62,000 bases of DNA, from contig NC_092679.1 of assembly GCF_964355755.1 (NCBI RefSeq), positions 21,421,432 to 21,483,431 of the forward strand, read 5' to 3'. The position numbers and the translations under genes were made by a program. Positions within the stretch are counted from its first letter, which is position 1; every line of letters starts with the position of its first letter. This DNA is from Antedon mediterranea. Its lineage: Eukaryota > Echinodermata > Crinoidea > Comatulida > Antedonidae. The notes beneath the pieces are model-generated. The model made no database searches. It was not told the origin of the DNA and worked only from the letters and a program-made list of their open reading frames with translations. Below are positions 43,809-56,866 of this stretch, in pieces.

Positions 43809-46154
43809 ATGATGAGAGTGGACCTGTTTTACAGTGCGCTTCTTTGGCTCTACTGTGCCTGCTATGCCACAGGTATGTGTTTATGTGTTTATGTGTTTAT
43901 GTGTTTATGTGTTTAGTCTGCTCGCCGTAATCACATACTATTAACTTTCTACCTACTTGTAATTTTAATTCAGTGCCACTTATGTTAATTTGGTTAATGA
44001 CTGTAGTTTGTTGATGATGATATTTTTTCTTTTTTTCTTTTTTACTTTCATTTGAAAAAAAAAACATTTGATGTAGGCCTACGCTTATTTAGATTTTGTT
44101 TGAACAACTTGTACAGCAACAAATCAATTCAGTAAATCCAACCTTCTTACAACTCTTTTTTTTTAAACACTACAATTAGTTTAGTTTATCTTAGTTTAGT
44201 TTTGCCACAACGACATACGTTAAAATCATATTTATAGTAATTTTATATTAAATAGTATCTCCATTTTTAGGAATATTGTATGTTATTTATTTATAAAAAT
44301 AAACAAAAAAGAATTGTTTAATATGTGATATACGAATTATTACGGACGGTACCTAAAATTATTTATTCAATTGAGTGTATAAATATGTAGTGCCAAATGT
44401 TATGTATTTCCTTTTTTTTTATAGAAATAATTCAAGCAAATACATTTTAGTGAGCTATGCATTACATAATTACACTATAATAACAATTTAGCCATAAGCC
44501 AACGGTACGCTTAATTTTATTTAAACTAGATGGTACGCTCGCTTCACTCGCGTACCATCTAGGTCGTGCCCACACAGATGGTTCTCGAATACACAGGAAT
44601 TTCAGGGTAAAAAAATCTGGCGATTTACAGAAACGAATAAGTAGACACAATGATTTATGTAGTCAACCAAAATTAGCACTCTGGGAATTACTTCCGAAAG
44701 AGAAACTTACCACAAAATGAGTCCAAATTGTTTATTCATTTAAAGAAACCCAATTAGGGTTGAGGGATGGGAAAGAGGATAGGTACAAAGAGGAACAATT
44801 TTTAAATATATTCTTTATCCACGTCAGTAACGAAATATTGTTTTCATTTTTCATAGGCCTATAAATAATATACCACTAACGGTGACTAAATATAGTAAAA
44901 CATTTGCGATTTAATACTTTGTTAAAACTGTCGCTTTCATAATCGATTGAAATAGTAAAGTACATGTAACGATACACCACTACGACGTTTATATTTTTTG
45001 TACTTATTAATTAATGCAAACGTTGAGAAGCAACTTTCAGTAATAAAGTTTATTTGTATATTACGTGTTTATATATCGTTGAACTTGAACCTAAATTCGT
45101 TTTAATCGTCAATAACTAATTATCTAACTCAATTTAATTAGTAAACAGGGTTACATCAGGTGGTTAAAATCAGTACCGAAAGTACGAACCAACTTTATAT
45201 ACCATCGAGTAAAAATTCTAGAAGGCGCGATTTACCGAATTTTGCCCTTACGTAAATTTATATATAGATTCAATCCAAGCGTATCAATGGATGAATAGAA
45301 AATGACTTTACCGCTCTTGCTCTTGAGATGTTTTCTCGGTTGAAGTCTGTACTTATTGGCAGTTTACAGCATAGGCCCTAGCCCCGGCCCTAGCCAAACG
45401 CCGAAGACGGGTACTAATGTTAGTAATAATTATATTATTTTGATTAAATAAATACACTCTGAATTGATCAATTTTGCACATTTTTTTCCGGGCAGCTTCC
45501 CTACAATCGAACACAGATAATTTTCTCTGTGGTAATGAAACCGAAATCATAACATCGCCTGGATATCCAAACCAATATGAAAACAACCAGTACGTCAACT
45601 GGACATTTACTACTCATGTCGGCAGTTTGCTCTCTGTAGAATTCTACGATTTTTATCTTCAGAGCAACTATGATTATGTGACAATATACTGTGATGGCGA
45701 CATGATTGGAAGTTTTACTGGTTCCAATACACCACCAACAACAACATCTACAAATAATACTATGATGGTTATTTTTAGTACAGATGGTAGCGGGGTCTAT
45801 AGTGGATTTCAAGCTAAGGTATCTGTTTACCCTGAAGCTCCAGGTAATTAGTACATTACATTAGAGACAATATTTATTTACAAAGGACCCGCAACGGTGA
45901 CATGAAATATGTAGCAAACTACATTAACACCTATTACTAAATTAAATACATTGTGTTATGTTGTAAGTAACACACCTTGGATATATGTATGTAATGTTGA
46001 GGATGGTATATGAGGATTTCTTTGTTTTATTTTTATTTGAATATAGGCCTTTCTACTATAAATTATATAATTTTGTATTATCTTAATGGATAATGTACGT
46101 GGACAAACATATCATCGTGTTAACGTAAAAGCTGGAATGTCGCTATAAATGGAA

Positions 46155-46186
<32 letters not shown>

Positions 46187-49100
46187 AGCTTTGCCACTTC
46201 TGATTTACGCAAACTTTTTCAGGGTGTCATTAGCCGCCTATCGTATGTTATGTCGGTGTGTATTTATGTTTTTAGATTATTATTATTATAAGTTTTTAAT
46301 TTTTTTCAATTTAGCATCTACCTTAACTATCTGCAAAAATAAATAAAATATATGTTTAAATTCTCAGATGGTTTTTGTTCTGATTTCAACGATGGATATT
46401 CTGGTTGGACTCAATATAGCAGTACCGATATGTGGATGAGATCCTCAGAAAGGCATTATGACGACAGTGATTTAGGAAACCGTTACTCAGGATCAGGTAA
46501 AATCTTTGAACATTCTATAAATTATTTTGATTTTTTTGTTTTGGACTAAAGAGCAAATGAGTATAATTGTCCTTTTTCGAGATATCATCACAGGCTTTCC
46601 TAGCCTATTTTAGATTTTGTTAAAACTAATTTTTAGTTTGAAGATAATTTGCTTTTTAAGCTCTATCTATGTGACAAAAACATGATATGTGATCATATAT
46701 GGACACAATGGCGCGCATCATATCACTACTATATTTGGGCACATATCACACATTATTTTTGTCAAACTAAAATTTAGTGTAGATATAGCTTTAGGTAAAC
46801 TAATCTTTAATTCTAATCTTCTCAGTGAGAAGTGATCCTTATATGTATCGTTGATTGTATATGAATTATAATATAAATTTAGAAATTAATGTATTACCGG
46901 TACATTAACAACTGCGGTTAAAGTGAATATAGGATCAACAACTCAATAAATCAGAAATATTGTAGTGTTGTTAGTGATTACCGGTAGTCAAATACTCATT
47001 TAAATTGCACCATCTTATTTTTTGTTTAAAATACCAGGTTGTAACTGTCGTAATTTTATAATTGTAAAAACTCAAATACTGTATACTTTTATTTAACAAT
47101 GAGAATATAACAGAAATGTGTATATGTAATGTTGAGGCATTATATGTGACGATTTGTTTGTCTTATTTGAATGAAGGCCAACATCTACTATACATTCTAT
47201 AATGTTGTAATCCTAATGGATTATGTACGCGTACAAACATATCGCCAGGTTGTCACCATTTTACAATTTACAAAACTTAAATACTGTACTTTTATTTAAC
47301 AATGAGAATAAAATAGAAATATTTTTTTCAAATGTTTTAATATTTATAATTATGTATAATTGTAAAGGAAGAGTACAATTCAGTTACTAAACAAATAAAA
47401 AATCTTTCAATTTGAAATGTTGTCCTTTAGATAATGATGTTTCTTTATAGTAAACAATTTATTAATTTAATAATGTAATTATAATAGTACAGTAGTAAAG
47501 TATAACAAATAGTAAGTAAGAAAGTAAATAAATGAATAGAAATAATTTCACTGATTTTTTGAAATTGATATTTATTTATTTATTTTCAGATGATTATTAC
47601 ATTAATGTTGCACACAACTACGGTGACAGTGGATACCAACGTGGCTATCTTGTCAGTCCATATCTACCAGACAGATGGAATGAAGCGTGTCTTAGATTCT
47701 ATTACTATATGAGTGGACATTCAAATCAATACATTAATGTATATCATTATGCTGACAACTATGGAACTAGAGTCTTCTTCGAATATGATGATTACAGTCA
47801 ACGATGGAAGTCTGCAAGTGTTACTATCAATACTACCAATAAATATAATTCTTACATGTGGCTTTACGGTAGAGCAAATGGTGGCACGACCGATACAGAG
47901 ATAGTTGCTGTTGATGATATTTACATAAGTGAGGGCGCATGCTCAGATTATCCAGGTAGGTTTACTAGATCTAGATGCATGGACGAAGATATGGAAACAA
48001 ATATTACAAACGAATTCAAACAAACATAAAATAAACATGAATTAGTTAAATACTAACATCTGAATCTATAATTGTATTTATTTTTAAACCTATAATTGTT
48101 ACATTATCATAACTAAATCGTTGAAGTTAGAGAACTTCATTTAAATAGTTATTTAATTATTAGTATTAATAAATGCAGTAGTTTTTTAATTATCAGGCCT
48201 AGATTAATTAATGCAGTAGGCCTACAGTACATTTTTACAATAATTGGTGTGTTGTGTTGATGTATTATTAGGAATACAGTAGTAATTTTACTCTTCCCTG
48301 GTTTTCTTCTTTTTTCTATACTGTACTTTAAAAATATATATAATGATAAATAATAATGTGTCCATACAACGATCAATTCGTTGACAACCTAGCTGTTTTA
48401 ACTCGGGTTAAACGATGGAATAAAACAAAATGGTTAGAATGCGTGTGTGTGCGTTTGTTCGTTCCTTGACAATTGTCGGCATAGCAAGGCGGCACTAATG
48501 ATACAGAGATAATGTTGCTGCTGACAATATTTAAACTAGTGACGGCGCATTGACTCTTTTGGTAAGTTTACTAGTCTACTACTACTTCCCGCTTTATATT
48601 TCTCGGAAGTCACGTATTTTTTTTTTTTATTTTTTTTTTTGCAGATCGACCAGCGAGTACAGTCTCACCTACAACTAAGTCTAGCGGTACAAGCCCTAAA
48701 AAGATAAAAACTGGTAAGTTTAAATCAACACACAATGTGTATGCCTTTCATATATACATTTTCATATGATTAACTGTTAAGAGCTGATTTGATTATTTTC
48801 TTATACGTTATCTTGATGTGATGCTACTAACAATATTTAAGAGTTGTCACTTTTATTTCATCAAAGAATAATATACATTATCATTGTTTTATCTGTTATG
48901 ATTTTCCCATTATTCTATCTTTATTCACGTACACTAAACATAAGGAATCTATTTATTCTTTAATAATTCTCTGATCTCTGTTTTAAGGGGGTTTCGTGTG
49001 GCTTTATCATGTTCTAATCGTTGCAGTTTTTGTTTTATGAGATTGTTGTAACTATTTTATATTATTCTTTGCTCTCTGAAATTGTTCACGCGAATTATAC

Positions 49101-51543
49101 GAAAACCACGTAAAATCTCAAAAAAGTTCTCAAATAAATTGATTCTAGCACGTTTGGGTTTTTTTTAAATAAATTATTATAAATATTATTTTTAAAACTA
49201 TTCTGTTACAGTATTTAATTATCTCTTTAAAATTTCAAAAACGGTCCTTAAATATTTTCAGATATTGTATGCAGTAATTCATACATGACAGTTTACCTTG
49301 ATGCGGCTTCACTTGGAAGTAATAGCACCGCACACTTTATCGACCCAACGTGTGGCATGATGGGATACACGTATCGCAATGGCATATATTGGCTGTATTT
49401 ATATACTAGATACTATCAATGTCAAACCACAATGAAGGTACATGTAGTCATGTAAACTGTGAATACAATAGGAGGGTTGGAAATTGTTGTTTATAATTTC
49501 AAAATTACTTTTAAAAGAGGTTACAAAATGCCACAATTTAATTAGGCAATACTAGGCTACATATTCGTGTTATAATAAGACAGTCGTATTGTATTACCAT
49601 ATATAACTTTCTTCGTCTTTTTATAGTCTACGTCGACTTCAACAACTTACCAAAACGAAGTCATTGTATCCAACGAAGGCACTTCCATTGTTTATAAGAA
49701 AGATGACAATCGCATAACAGTCGAGTGTGAACTAAAAAATACAGGCCAGTCATCGGTTAGTTTTGACCCAGTGGGAACAATAAACAATTTCGTAAAACAC
49801 GAACGTGACAACTTTACATTCGCAATGGAGCTCTATTCCAATAGCAGTTATTCTACCCCATACCCGAGCTGGCAGTATCCAATCGAACTGGATCTTGGAA
49901 GTAAAGTGTTTGTTGGTGCGAGTGTAAAGACTTTCAGTAATGATATGGTTCTGTTTGTCGATTCTTGCAAAGCCACACCAAACCCCGACCCTGATGCTAA
50001 CCCTAAATATGACTTAATCAAAAATAGGTAAATAGATAATGTTCTCTTTTACCGTTATTGATAATTATTGATTAAAGTTACTATTGAATTATTGTTATGT
50101 ACTTACATGCCTGCTTGTACGTTGATATTGCATTAAGACAGAACATCAAATGTACTATCACTGATTGTAAACATACTATATTCCTAGAGAAGATTTACCG
50201 TAATCACTGGTAGGCCTATACGTTCTTCAAAGTAAAGTAAACGATACATTGCGTTTGTACAATAGTTTGCAATTAGGACATATGTATTTGTTACTTTATA
50301 ATTATTTTGGGATAGTTGTATTTCTTAAAACTACGGTATTTTGTAGATATTATTAAATTGGTAAACATTGTTTTATCTTCTCTAGTTGTGGTGTAGACTC
50401 ATCAGTTAGTTTCGACGGAAAATCAACTGACGGGGATTTTTCCCGAGCGTTCTTTTCGTTTGAAACATTCGGCTTCAACGGCGAATATTCAACAGTATGC
50501 ATTATTATTACACCTCACTCTTCCCTGATAATACTAAATCATTCAACATCAATATAGGCCTGTATAGAACCAATCGTCGTGATAATTGGAAGAGAAAGGA
50601 ATCGTTTAATCTATGTTCCAAAATAATAAACACTTCCAGTTCTTAGCAAGAGAATACGGATTTAGAATACCGTATTTTGAAGAGAAAAAACGGCATTTTA
50701 TTTCCAGCAGAACCTGGTCCACATAAAGAGAACCGATTTTTAATAATGATTGTTTTTAAAACCTCATTAGATGCCGTTCTCGATCGTAAAATAACGATTT
50801 TAAAAACAATTCCATGAACAAATGTTTATCTGCAGTACAATCGCGGTTTGGTGTTTAAGAGTGTTGATATGAGCTCAAGCAGAACAGCGCGCGAAAATCT
50901 GTTGTCTGCTACGTTGACATATATTTTACATTCTATAAACTTTCTCTTTAAACTCTAATACAGGTTTTTGTTCATTGTCAACTGTCCATCTGCAATGAGA
51001 GCGACTGGAGATGCTCTAGGAACTGTGACCAACGACAACGCCGTGACGTCAATCTACCAAATAAATTGTCTGATAGCATTTCGATTGAACTTGGACCTTT
51101 GATTCTGAAAAAGTCAAATGCGAACTCCGACATATTACTTGAGACTAAAGGTACATTTAAGTAAAATTGAATTAATGCATGTTGTTACTCTATGATAGGT
51201 TTTCTATTCTTTTAAGTAACTTTTATGTTAGCTAAAGTCGCTACTTTAATGAGGAAAAATGTTGTTTTAAGTTGCTCAGTTCAAACTCTGTGAATTAATG
51301 TGGTATGTTCTATGATTTCAACTGTTCTTTTTTAGGCAAAAATATTTAACACGTGATTAATGAAGATAAATCTTAAATTTTTCAGATTCATCATCGAAGA
51401 GAGTATTTCCCACCCTTCCATCGACTTTGATGGTTCTCAATCTGGTTGTCTTGGCAATAGTGTGCACCGTCTTGGTCGTCAATGGCTTGAGAAAGAATAA
51501 ATATTCTTACCAGAAACTAGAAAACCACATGGAAGAGATGTGA
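43809..51543 (+). CDS. gene 4: CUB/MAM-B/ZP type I membrane protein
   Basis: Exons: 43809-43872 (signal peptide MMRVDLFYSALLWLYCACYAT), 45496-45843 (CUB), 46368-46496 and 47590-47955 (MAM-B), 48645-48713 (linker), 49262-49437, 49627-50027, 50386-50494 and 50964-51150 (ZP), 51386-51543 (TM). All in frame, 668 residues. It is the closest copy of gene 3 in both exons and introns, but lacks the WTPMYTTE exon and keeps a full tail (YSYQKLENHMEEM). ZP-C has WRCSRNCDQRQRR, so the furin-like site is RQRR. The CUB has an extra cysteine in IYCDGDM where paralogs have IYSDG. The best intact example of the compact family form. Confidence 0.88.
43873..45495 (+). other. first intron of gene 4
   Basis: Noncoding. 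It has a short TTATGTGT run at 43880-43912 and a hairpin with 13-base arms (44526-44562). The equivalent of the WTPMYTTE exon of genes 2 and 3 was looked for and not found. Confidence 0.55.
44526..44562. repeat. perfect 13-bp inverted repeat (hairpin)
   Basis: CTAGATGGTACGC and GCGTACCATCTAG separated by 11 bases. GC-rich loop flanks in an AT-rich intron; function unknown. Confidence 0.85.
46655..46793. mobile_element. MITE-like foldback element, gene 4 intron
   Basis: Orthologous position and sequence to 32311-32446, so the insertion predates the gene 3/gene 4 duplication. Confidence 0.7.
48479..48560 (+). pseudogene. fossil MAM-B 3' exon end in gene 4 intron
   Basis: GGCGGCACTAATGATACAGA, GCTGCTGACAATATTTAAAC and GACGGCGCATTGACTC correspond to the end of a MAM-B exon with a stop in place of Tyr and a one-base frameshift (AATGTTGCTG). 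Matches 34111-34201. Confidence 0.75.
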
Positions 51544-54032
51544 ATGAAGAGCTTTTGCTTTACTTTAGTTTACGCTTAAATACATTATAAACATTTATCA
51601 ATTTAGTTTCTTTCTTTAATTCGGTGTAGGGTCGATAGATATTTTAAGTTATCAGCTTTAAAAAAAAATCTGGTGCTTAATGTAACGAATGGTAAGAAAT
51701 CAAACAAATGCGCAATGTTTGTGCCGTATAACTAATTATTTTAATTAATTACAATATATATAATTCCGTTTTCACAGCTTTGTTGCTACTTTTATTTATG
51801 TATGTGTTTGAGACACAATCATTATTAAAGATTTTTTTCTGCAAAATACAACTTGTTTGATATTCTCTGATCTTATTTCAAACTATACTATATATATCGG
51901 TAGCCCCTACCCTTACGTATTGGAATTGATTCACGTTGGAACTACGTTAAATTAACAACAACACTAAACGTTGCAGTGGTCAGACAATTTCCTCTACAAT
52001 TCAACAGAAAGGAAAAAATATACATTTTATGGTCAAAATTAAAAGAATGTTATTATAGGCGGAGAAGGAGGGGTAATACAATGACAAATATCATTAGGTT
52101 AAGCACTTCGGTTTACAATGTTTAGGCCTAGGCCGCGTACATTTTTCCCAAAGACTTTCTCTGAAATATACGTGAACGATAGTCGAACTATTTCCTAAAT
52201 ACAACTAAACCTAACCCTCTAAATAATCTCTCTCACAATAAAGTAAAAAGAGGTTGGTCATGGGATTCGAAGCCAATACTTCGACATCCATTCGATTTCA
52301 CAGACGGCTCGACAGAAAGCGTATTAAAAAGTTCATTTAGATGGCGAGCGCAGAGCAGGTAAAACATGATGCATATTCATAATAATCCCCAGAGCCATAT
52401 ATGTATGGCTCTGATCCTCCCTAAAATGGGACGCCCTCGCTCGGAATATTTTCGCGCCCAGGCCCCCTTATTTAAAATCTGGATCCTTTTCTCAACTGAT
52501 CTCATTCCACAGACCGTTGGCATGCACACGTTTTATGTATAGGTTATGGACTTAAAGTTCCTTTCTTTTACAATGCAAATTAAAGGGGAATTGTCAATGA
52601 ATAAGGAATAAATTAGACAATATTTGTATGAACCTGAACTGGAGTATTATTTTTGTCACCGAAGAAACTTGCAATGCAATAAATTGGACAAAGCAAGAGA
52701 AAGTATCATCATTTATAAAGATCCATTTTTGTATTAATAACTATCTATGAATATTTTTTTTTTTTAAATAATTAATCATTTGAAGAAACATTGTCCCTCA
52801 ATATGGGTTGGCACAGTCAAAATTCCATTTGGCACACTAAGAAGTGACTATCGTCCTCTAGGAGTTAGTAAGAGAATGAAAGTGAATGAACTTGATGAAT
52901 ATATATGGCGATGATAATGATAAAAATAACTATTCTGATGGCATGATAAACAGTGAATGTTAAAGCCCTATTCCATAATTGTTGACGTTTTGTAAAAATA
53001 ATGCATATCAAATTAGACTTACTTTAAAAGCATTAAACCCGGGTCATTCCTTCTCTTAAATGTCGTTTATGTTAAACTATGAAAATAAAAAAAGAGAGAA
53101 ACAATGAACTACCTATAAATAGCTCGCGTCGAATGTCTTCTCGTGGACGGTCTTTGGGCTATAGCAGTTTTGTAAACCTAGCTGATAAACAGCAGTATAA
53201 CCGTAAGAACATCGTACGCTATCTATTAGCCCTATACCATCTACCCCTTCCAACCTCAATATCAAGGATTCCTAGACGGAATTTGTTAGAAAATGTCTAT
53301 GTTCAAAAATGTTGATTTCAGAGAGATAATTTTCTATATCTATTGTTTGTTTAAATTTTTGGAAAATAACGTAAACGCGAGTATTTACCAGTGTTCTCAA
53401 TAAATTGTTGTTATTCAATATTATGTAAACGTAATTTAATTTCATTTATAATGTTGTTGTCAATATTTTGTTGCAACTAAACCTATCCAAAACCAATTGA
53501 AAATAATAGATGTTTAATTTGTGTAACCCAACATTCTCTTTTCGCCTTTTTTAGTTGAAACAAATAGCATTGGTATGAAATTGTATTCTTTTCCAATATT
53601 AGATTATTTTTTATATTAAATAATGTTTTTGAACACATTTACGGCCACCATCTTGTTGGTTCCCCCTCCTGTCAGAATCCCTTTTCAGTCTGGAGTACGC
53701 CCTCTAGCCTTCTAGTTGCTGCATTAATTGTCTTCCTGTTTTTGCCAATCCCTTAATAAAAATTGAGGAAAATCCGGTATTTTCGCTGAAAAATTACAAT
53801 TCTTCCTTTTGTTTTGGCCTTCACGATCGATCGAAGTGGGTGAAACACAGAAGAAGAAACGAAAATATAAATTATTAGTTCCAATTTAAACCAGAAATAA
53901 ATTAGATTATGTTTATGATTGCCTAAATACGGAGGTTGGCAAGCATGATATAACTTTTCAAGGACCCAAAATTATAAATTTTATATCTTGTTTAAGTACA
54001 AATTACATGAATACCTGGTTTCTACTATTATT

Positions 54033-54422
54033 GTTTAAGTTAAATTATAACTGCATTCGTTAACTTAAATTTTAACTGCATTCGTTTAGTTAAATTATAA
54101 CTGCATTCGTTAACTTAAATTATAACTGCATTCGTTTAGTTAAATTATAACTCATGCATTCGTTAAGTTAAATTATAACTGCATTCGTTAACTTAAATTA
54201 TAACTGCATTCGTTAAGTTAAATTATAACTGCATTCGTTAAGTTAAATTATAACTGCATTCGTTAAGTTAAATTATAACTGCATTCGTTAAGTTAAATTA
54301 TAACTGCATTCGTTAAGTTAAATTATAACTGCATTCGTTAAGTTAAATTATAACTGCATTCGTTAACTTAAATTATAACTGCATTCGTTAAGTTAAATTA
54401 TAACTGCATTCATTAAGTTAAA
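54033..54422 (+). repeat. 25-bp minisatellite
   Basis: About 15-16 tandem units of CGTTAAGTTAAATTATAACT+GCATT. Early units alternate GTTAACTT and GTTTAGTT variants; later ones are homogeneous. One unit has a 3-base CAT-type insertion. Confidence 0.95.
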
Positions 54423-54992
54423 TGCCCCTTTTCCTCATTCATATTGTTTTTTTACATGTTTCTTTAACCTTACCTTACTTAAATATGTTGCCTGGATCCG
54501 AAATTTTAAAGCTTAAGCTTCCAGTGGGGTACCAATTTTCTCATTTTATTATGTATTATTTTAGAAAATGTTATCTGTACTTTTGTTTTATTTGAGAAAT
54601 AGGCCTAAAATGTATTATAGATTTATTGATTGATTGATTGATAAAGTCGCACGTATTTGAAATTAAAAAGTATAGCGTCTATATTACAATTAAGGCGCTT
54701 GCCTAAACGATCATATATTTTTCACTTTGTAGAAAGTCTATACAGGTAACAGCAGGAATACAATCTGTCATTCAACAGACTACAGTAAGTCTGAGTAAAT
54801 AGTAGTGATAGTGTATCACAGAAAAAACAACAATATGTTTGTATTATATTAGGCCTATAGCGCATTCTAAACTAATAAAGCCATACGGTAACGAGAACTT
54901 AACATGTGTTTTATGATAATTAATTCGGTTAGGAAATTAATAACTGTATAGATTGCCGCGCCTTTATCGATGTCGTCACGCTATCTGATAGC

Positions 54993-55168
54993 GGGAATTT
55001 CCATTCACAGTCTAATCTTCGATTGATTTCTGATAACGGGAATTTCCCAATTTGCAAAAAAATAGAAAAATAACAGATGTTAAGATGTTAACAGGTAAGT
55101 TTCGATGTCAAACCCACGAATCGGTACATTTCAAATGGTTCGATTAATTTCTGATAACGGGAATTTCT
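54993..55168 (+). promoter_or_regulatory. three kappaB-like sites in a repeated block
   Basis: GGGAATTTCC at 54993-55002 and 55038-55047 and GGGAATTTCT at 55159-55168, each preceded by CTGATA(A/G)CG. The first two fit the Rel/NF-kappaB consensus GGGRNNYYCC. They lie ~1.7-1.9 kb before gene 5. They may simply be part of a small tandem repeat; regulatory use is inferred. Confidence 0.35.
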
Positions 55169-55229
55169 CAATTTTAATAACATATGTTTTTAACAAATTA
55201 TTCTCAAGCTGGTTCAATATTTTTTTATT

Positions 55230-55330
55230 TTTTTTTTATTTTATGTCTTTAGGCAATGTGGCCAAGGATTACCAATAGTGAATTAATCACTGTCCTATCA
55301 GATAGGTGGTAATCCCCCTGTTGCATTTAT
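55230..55330 (-). mobile_element. SINE 3' fragment, - orientation
   Basis: Reverse complement of ~1290-1380: AGGCAATGTGGCCAAGGATT, CTATCAGATAGGTGGTAATCC. Only the tail part is present. Confidence 0.8.
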
Positions 55331-56129
55331 ATTTTTAAACAAATTATATTGTCACTTTCTACCACAAAAACCAAAAAGTATTTTACTATTGTGTATTTGA
55401 ATATATCTAGATAAATTTTATATCTAGATTGAAGGTGGATGATTATTCGACGGGGCTGATATATAACAGATAAAAATCTAGGCCCAGGAAGAGAAACATT
55501 AGATGACCTAGTGAAATTCAATCGTTCAAGTAATATCCTTAGGTCTGAACCGCCTGATTTTCTGACATATTTCAAGTAACTGAAGCAATCAATCAGATAT
55601 CTATTTCGTGGTCATTTCAGCTGGGTTTAAAAAAAATATTCTTTAAAATTATGATCTACGGTTTAAAGATATTTAATTAAGGACGAGAAGAAATTTAAGA
55701 CAGAAAAACACACAATCAGTGCAATATTTTGCTGTACTTATTATTAGAAAGGTTTTAGGAATATAATAGAAATTGAACATTAAAACGGAAGAGGACGATT
55801 TCCAAATGAAGGGAATTGAAAAACGAGTCACTGATCATACAGTAAAAGGTTATGGATAGGCCTATATCATGCCCAAGGAAATGTTTTCGGAATAGAGATA
55901 GATAGAGATTCACACTGTTGTCTATTACCTTTTTTTATGACACAAAATAGCAAATAAGTTGGATAAAAACAACTAGATAATAATATGTACTAGGCATATT
56001 ATAAAATCTATAGAGACGTCACATCATCGAATAACATATCCTAATGTATATAACTAGATATAGCCTATAATATCAGCAAAGTAATATCATTGGCAGCATA
56101 TGGTATGTATCCTACTAATAAACTAAACT

Positions 56130-56640
56130 ACATTCGATGTAGAGAAATGCTATAATTATGTGTACATTTTCGATGGGGAAGAAAAAATCGGCACATGTAA
56201 ATGTACAATAGCCAAGGCAAAGAGAACTTCTCAAACGAGTAGTAATCAGCAGCCCGTTAAGCCTGGTTTCCATTAAAATCACTATAGCATTTCCATTAAA
56301 ATCGCTACACGCGCAGATGCCGCCGACGCAATCGGGAAGGCTCCCCGATTCATCGCAGTCGATCAAATCGGCAAAGTTCAACCATGTTCAACTTTGCCGA
56401 TTGTGTCGGCGATGAATCGTATACGCGTACCAAAGAATATTTAGCGCTCGCATACTAGATCCCCGATAAATTCAAGCGTTTCCATAAAATCGCTCGCTCT
56501 GTCGTGTAGCGATTTTATGGAAACCAGGCTTTATGGGTTTCAAATAATGTTCCTTAGACCAAAATCAAACATCGTCATATAGTATGTACATTTACAAAGC
56601 AAACAAAGCAACAAATGATCACTGTCGCCCATCCTCATAG
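56130..56640 (+). pseudogene. CUB exon fossil upstream of gene 5, with MITE inside
   Basis: 56130-56199 matches the gene 5 CUB exon around 59491-59560 (ACATTCGATGTAGAGAAAT, TTATGTGTACATTTTCGATG, GAAGAAAAAAT). After a deletion, 56205-56255 and 56532-56600 match the gene 5 intron at 59850-59980 (GTCATA..AGTATGTACATTTACAAA). A partial duplicate of gene 5 DNA, not functional. Confidence 0.75.
56259..56531. mobile_element. MITE-like foldback element (AAGCCTGGTTTCCA ends)
   Basis: Inverted ends AAGCCTGGTTTCCATTAAAA and TTTTATGGAAACCAGGCTT, an inner inverted pair ATCGGCAAAGTT/AACTTTGCCGAT, and TA at the borders. It splits the CUB fossil. Confidence 0.8.
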
Positions 56641-56747
56641 ACAAATTCAACAAAAACACGTAGAGACAAAAGTAAAATAATAATGTACTAGGCATATTAT
56701 AAAATCTATAGACACACATCATCGATATCCTAATGTTTACAGTTAGA

Positions 56748-56754
56748 TATAAAA
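56748..56754 (+). promoter_or_regulatory. gene 5 candidate TATA box
   Basis: TATAAAA about 113 bases before the ATG. The AAAACAGG block of genes 2-4 is not found here. Confidence 0.4.
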
Positions 56755-56866
56755 CTCAGCAAATGATTATCATCTGCAGCATCTGGTCATTCTTATGTCT
56801 ACATTTGGCCTAAATAACCACGCTTAAACATCAATTATACTTAATATTCATTTAAAAAAACTGAAG

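Larger units (their letters stand above)
51544..56866 (+). other. intergenic gene 4-gene 5
   Basis: 51740-52730 is the duplicated 3' flank described for gene 3. Other contents are a 25-bp minisatellite (54033-54422), kappaB-like motifs (54993-55168), a reversed SINE end (55230-55330), a CUB fossil with a MITE (56130-56640) and a TATA-like site at 56748. 52740-54020 holds nothing recognisable. Confidence 0.55.

Noticed and set aside
53079-53315. 78-residue ORF between genes 4 and 5
   Set aside because: No recognisable domain, no splice partners and ordinary length for chance in this composition.
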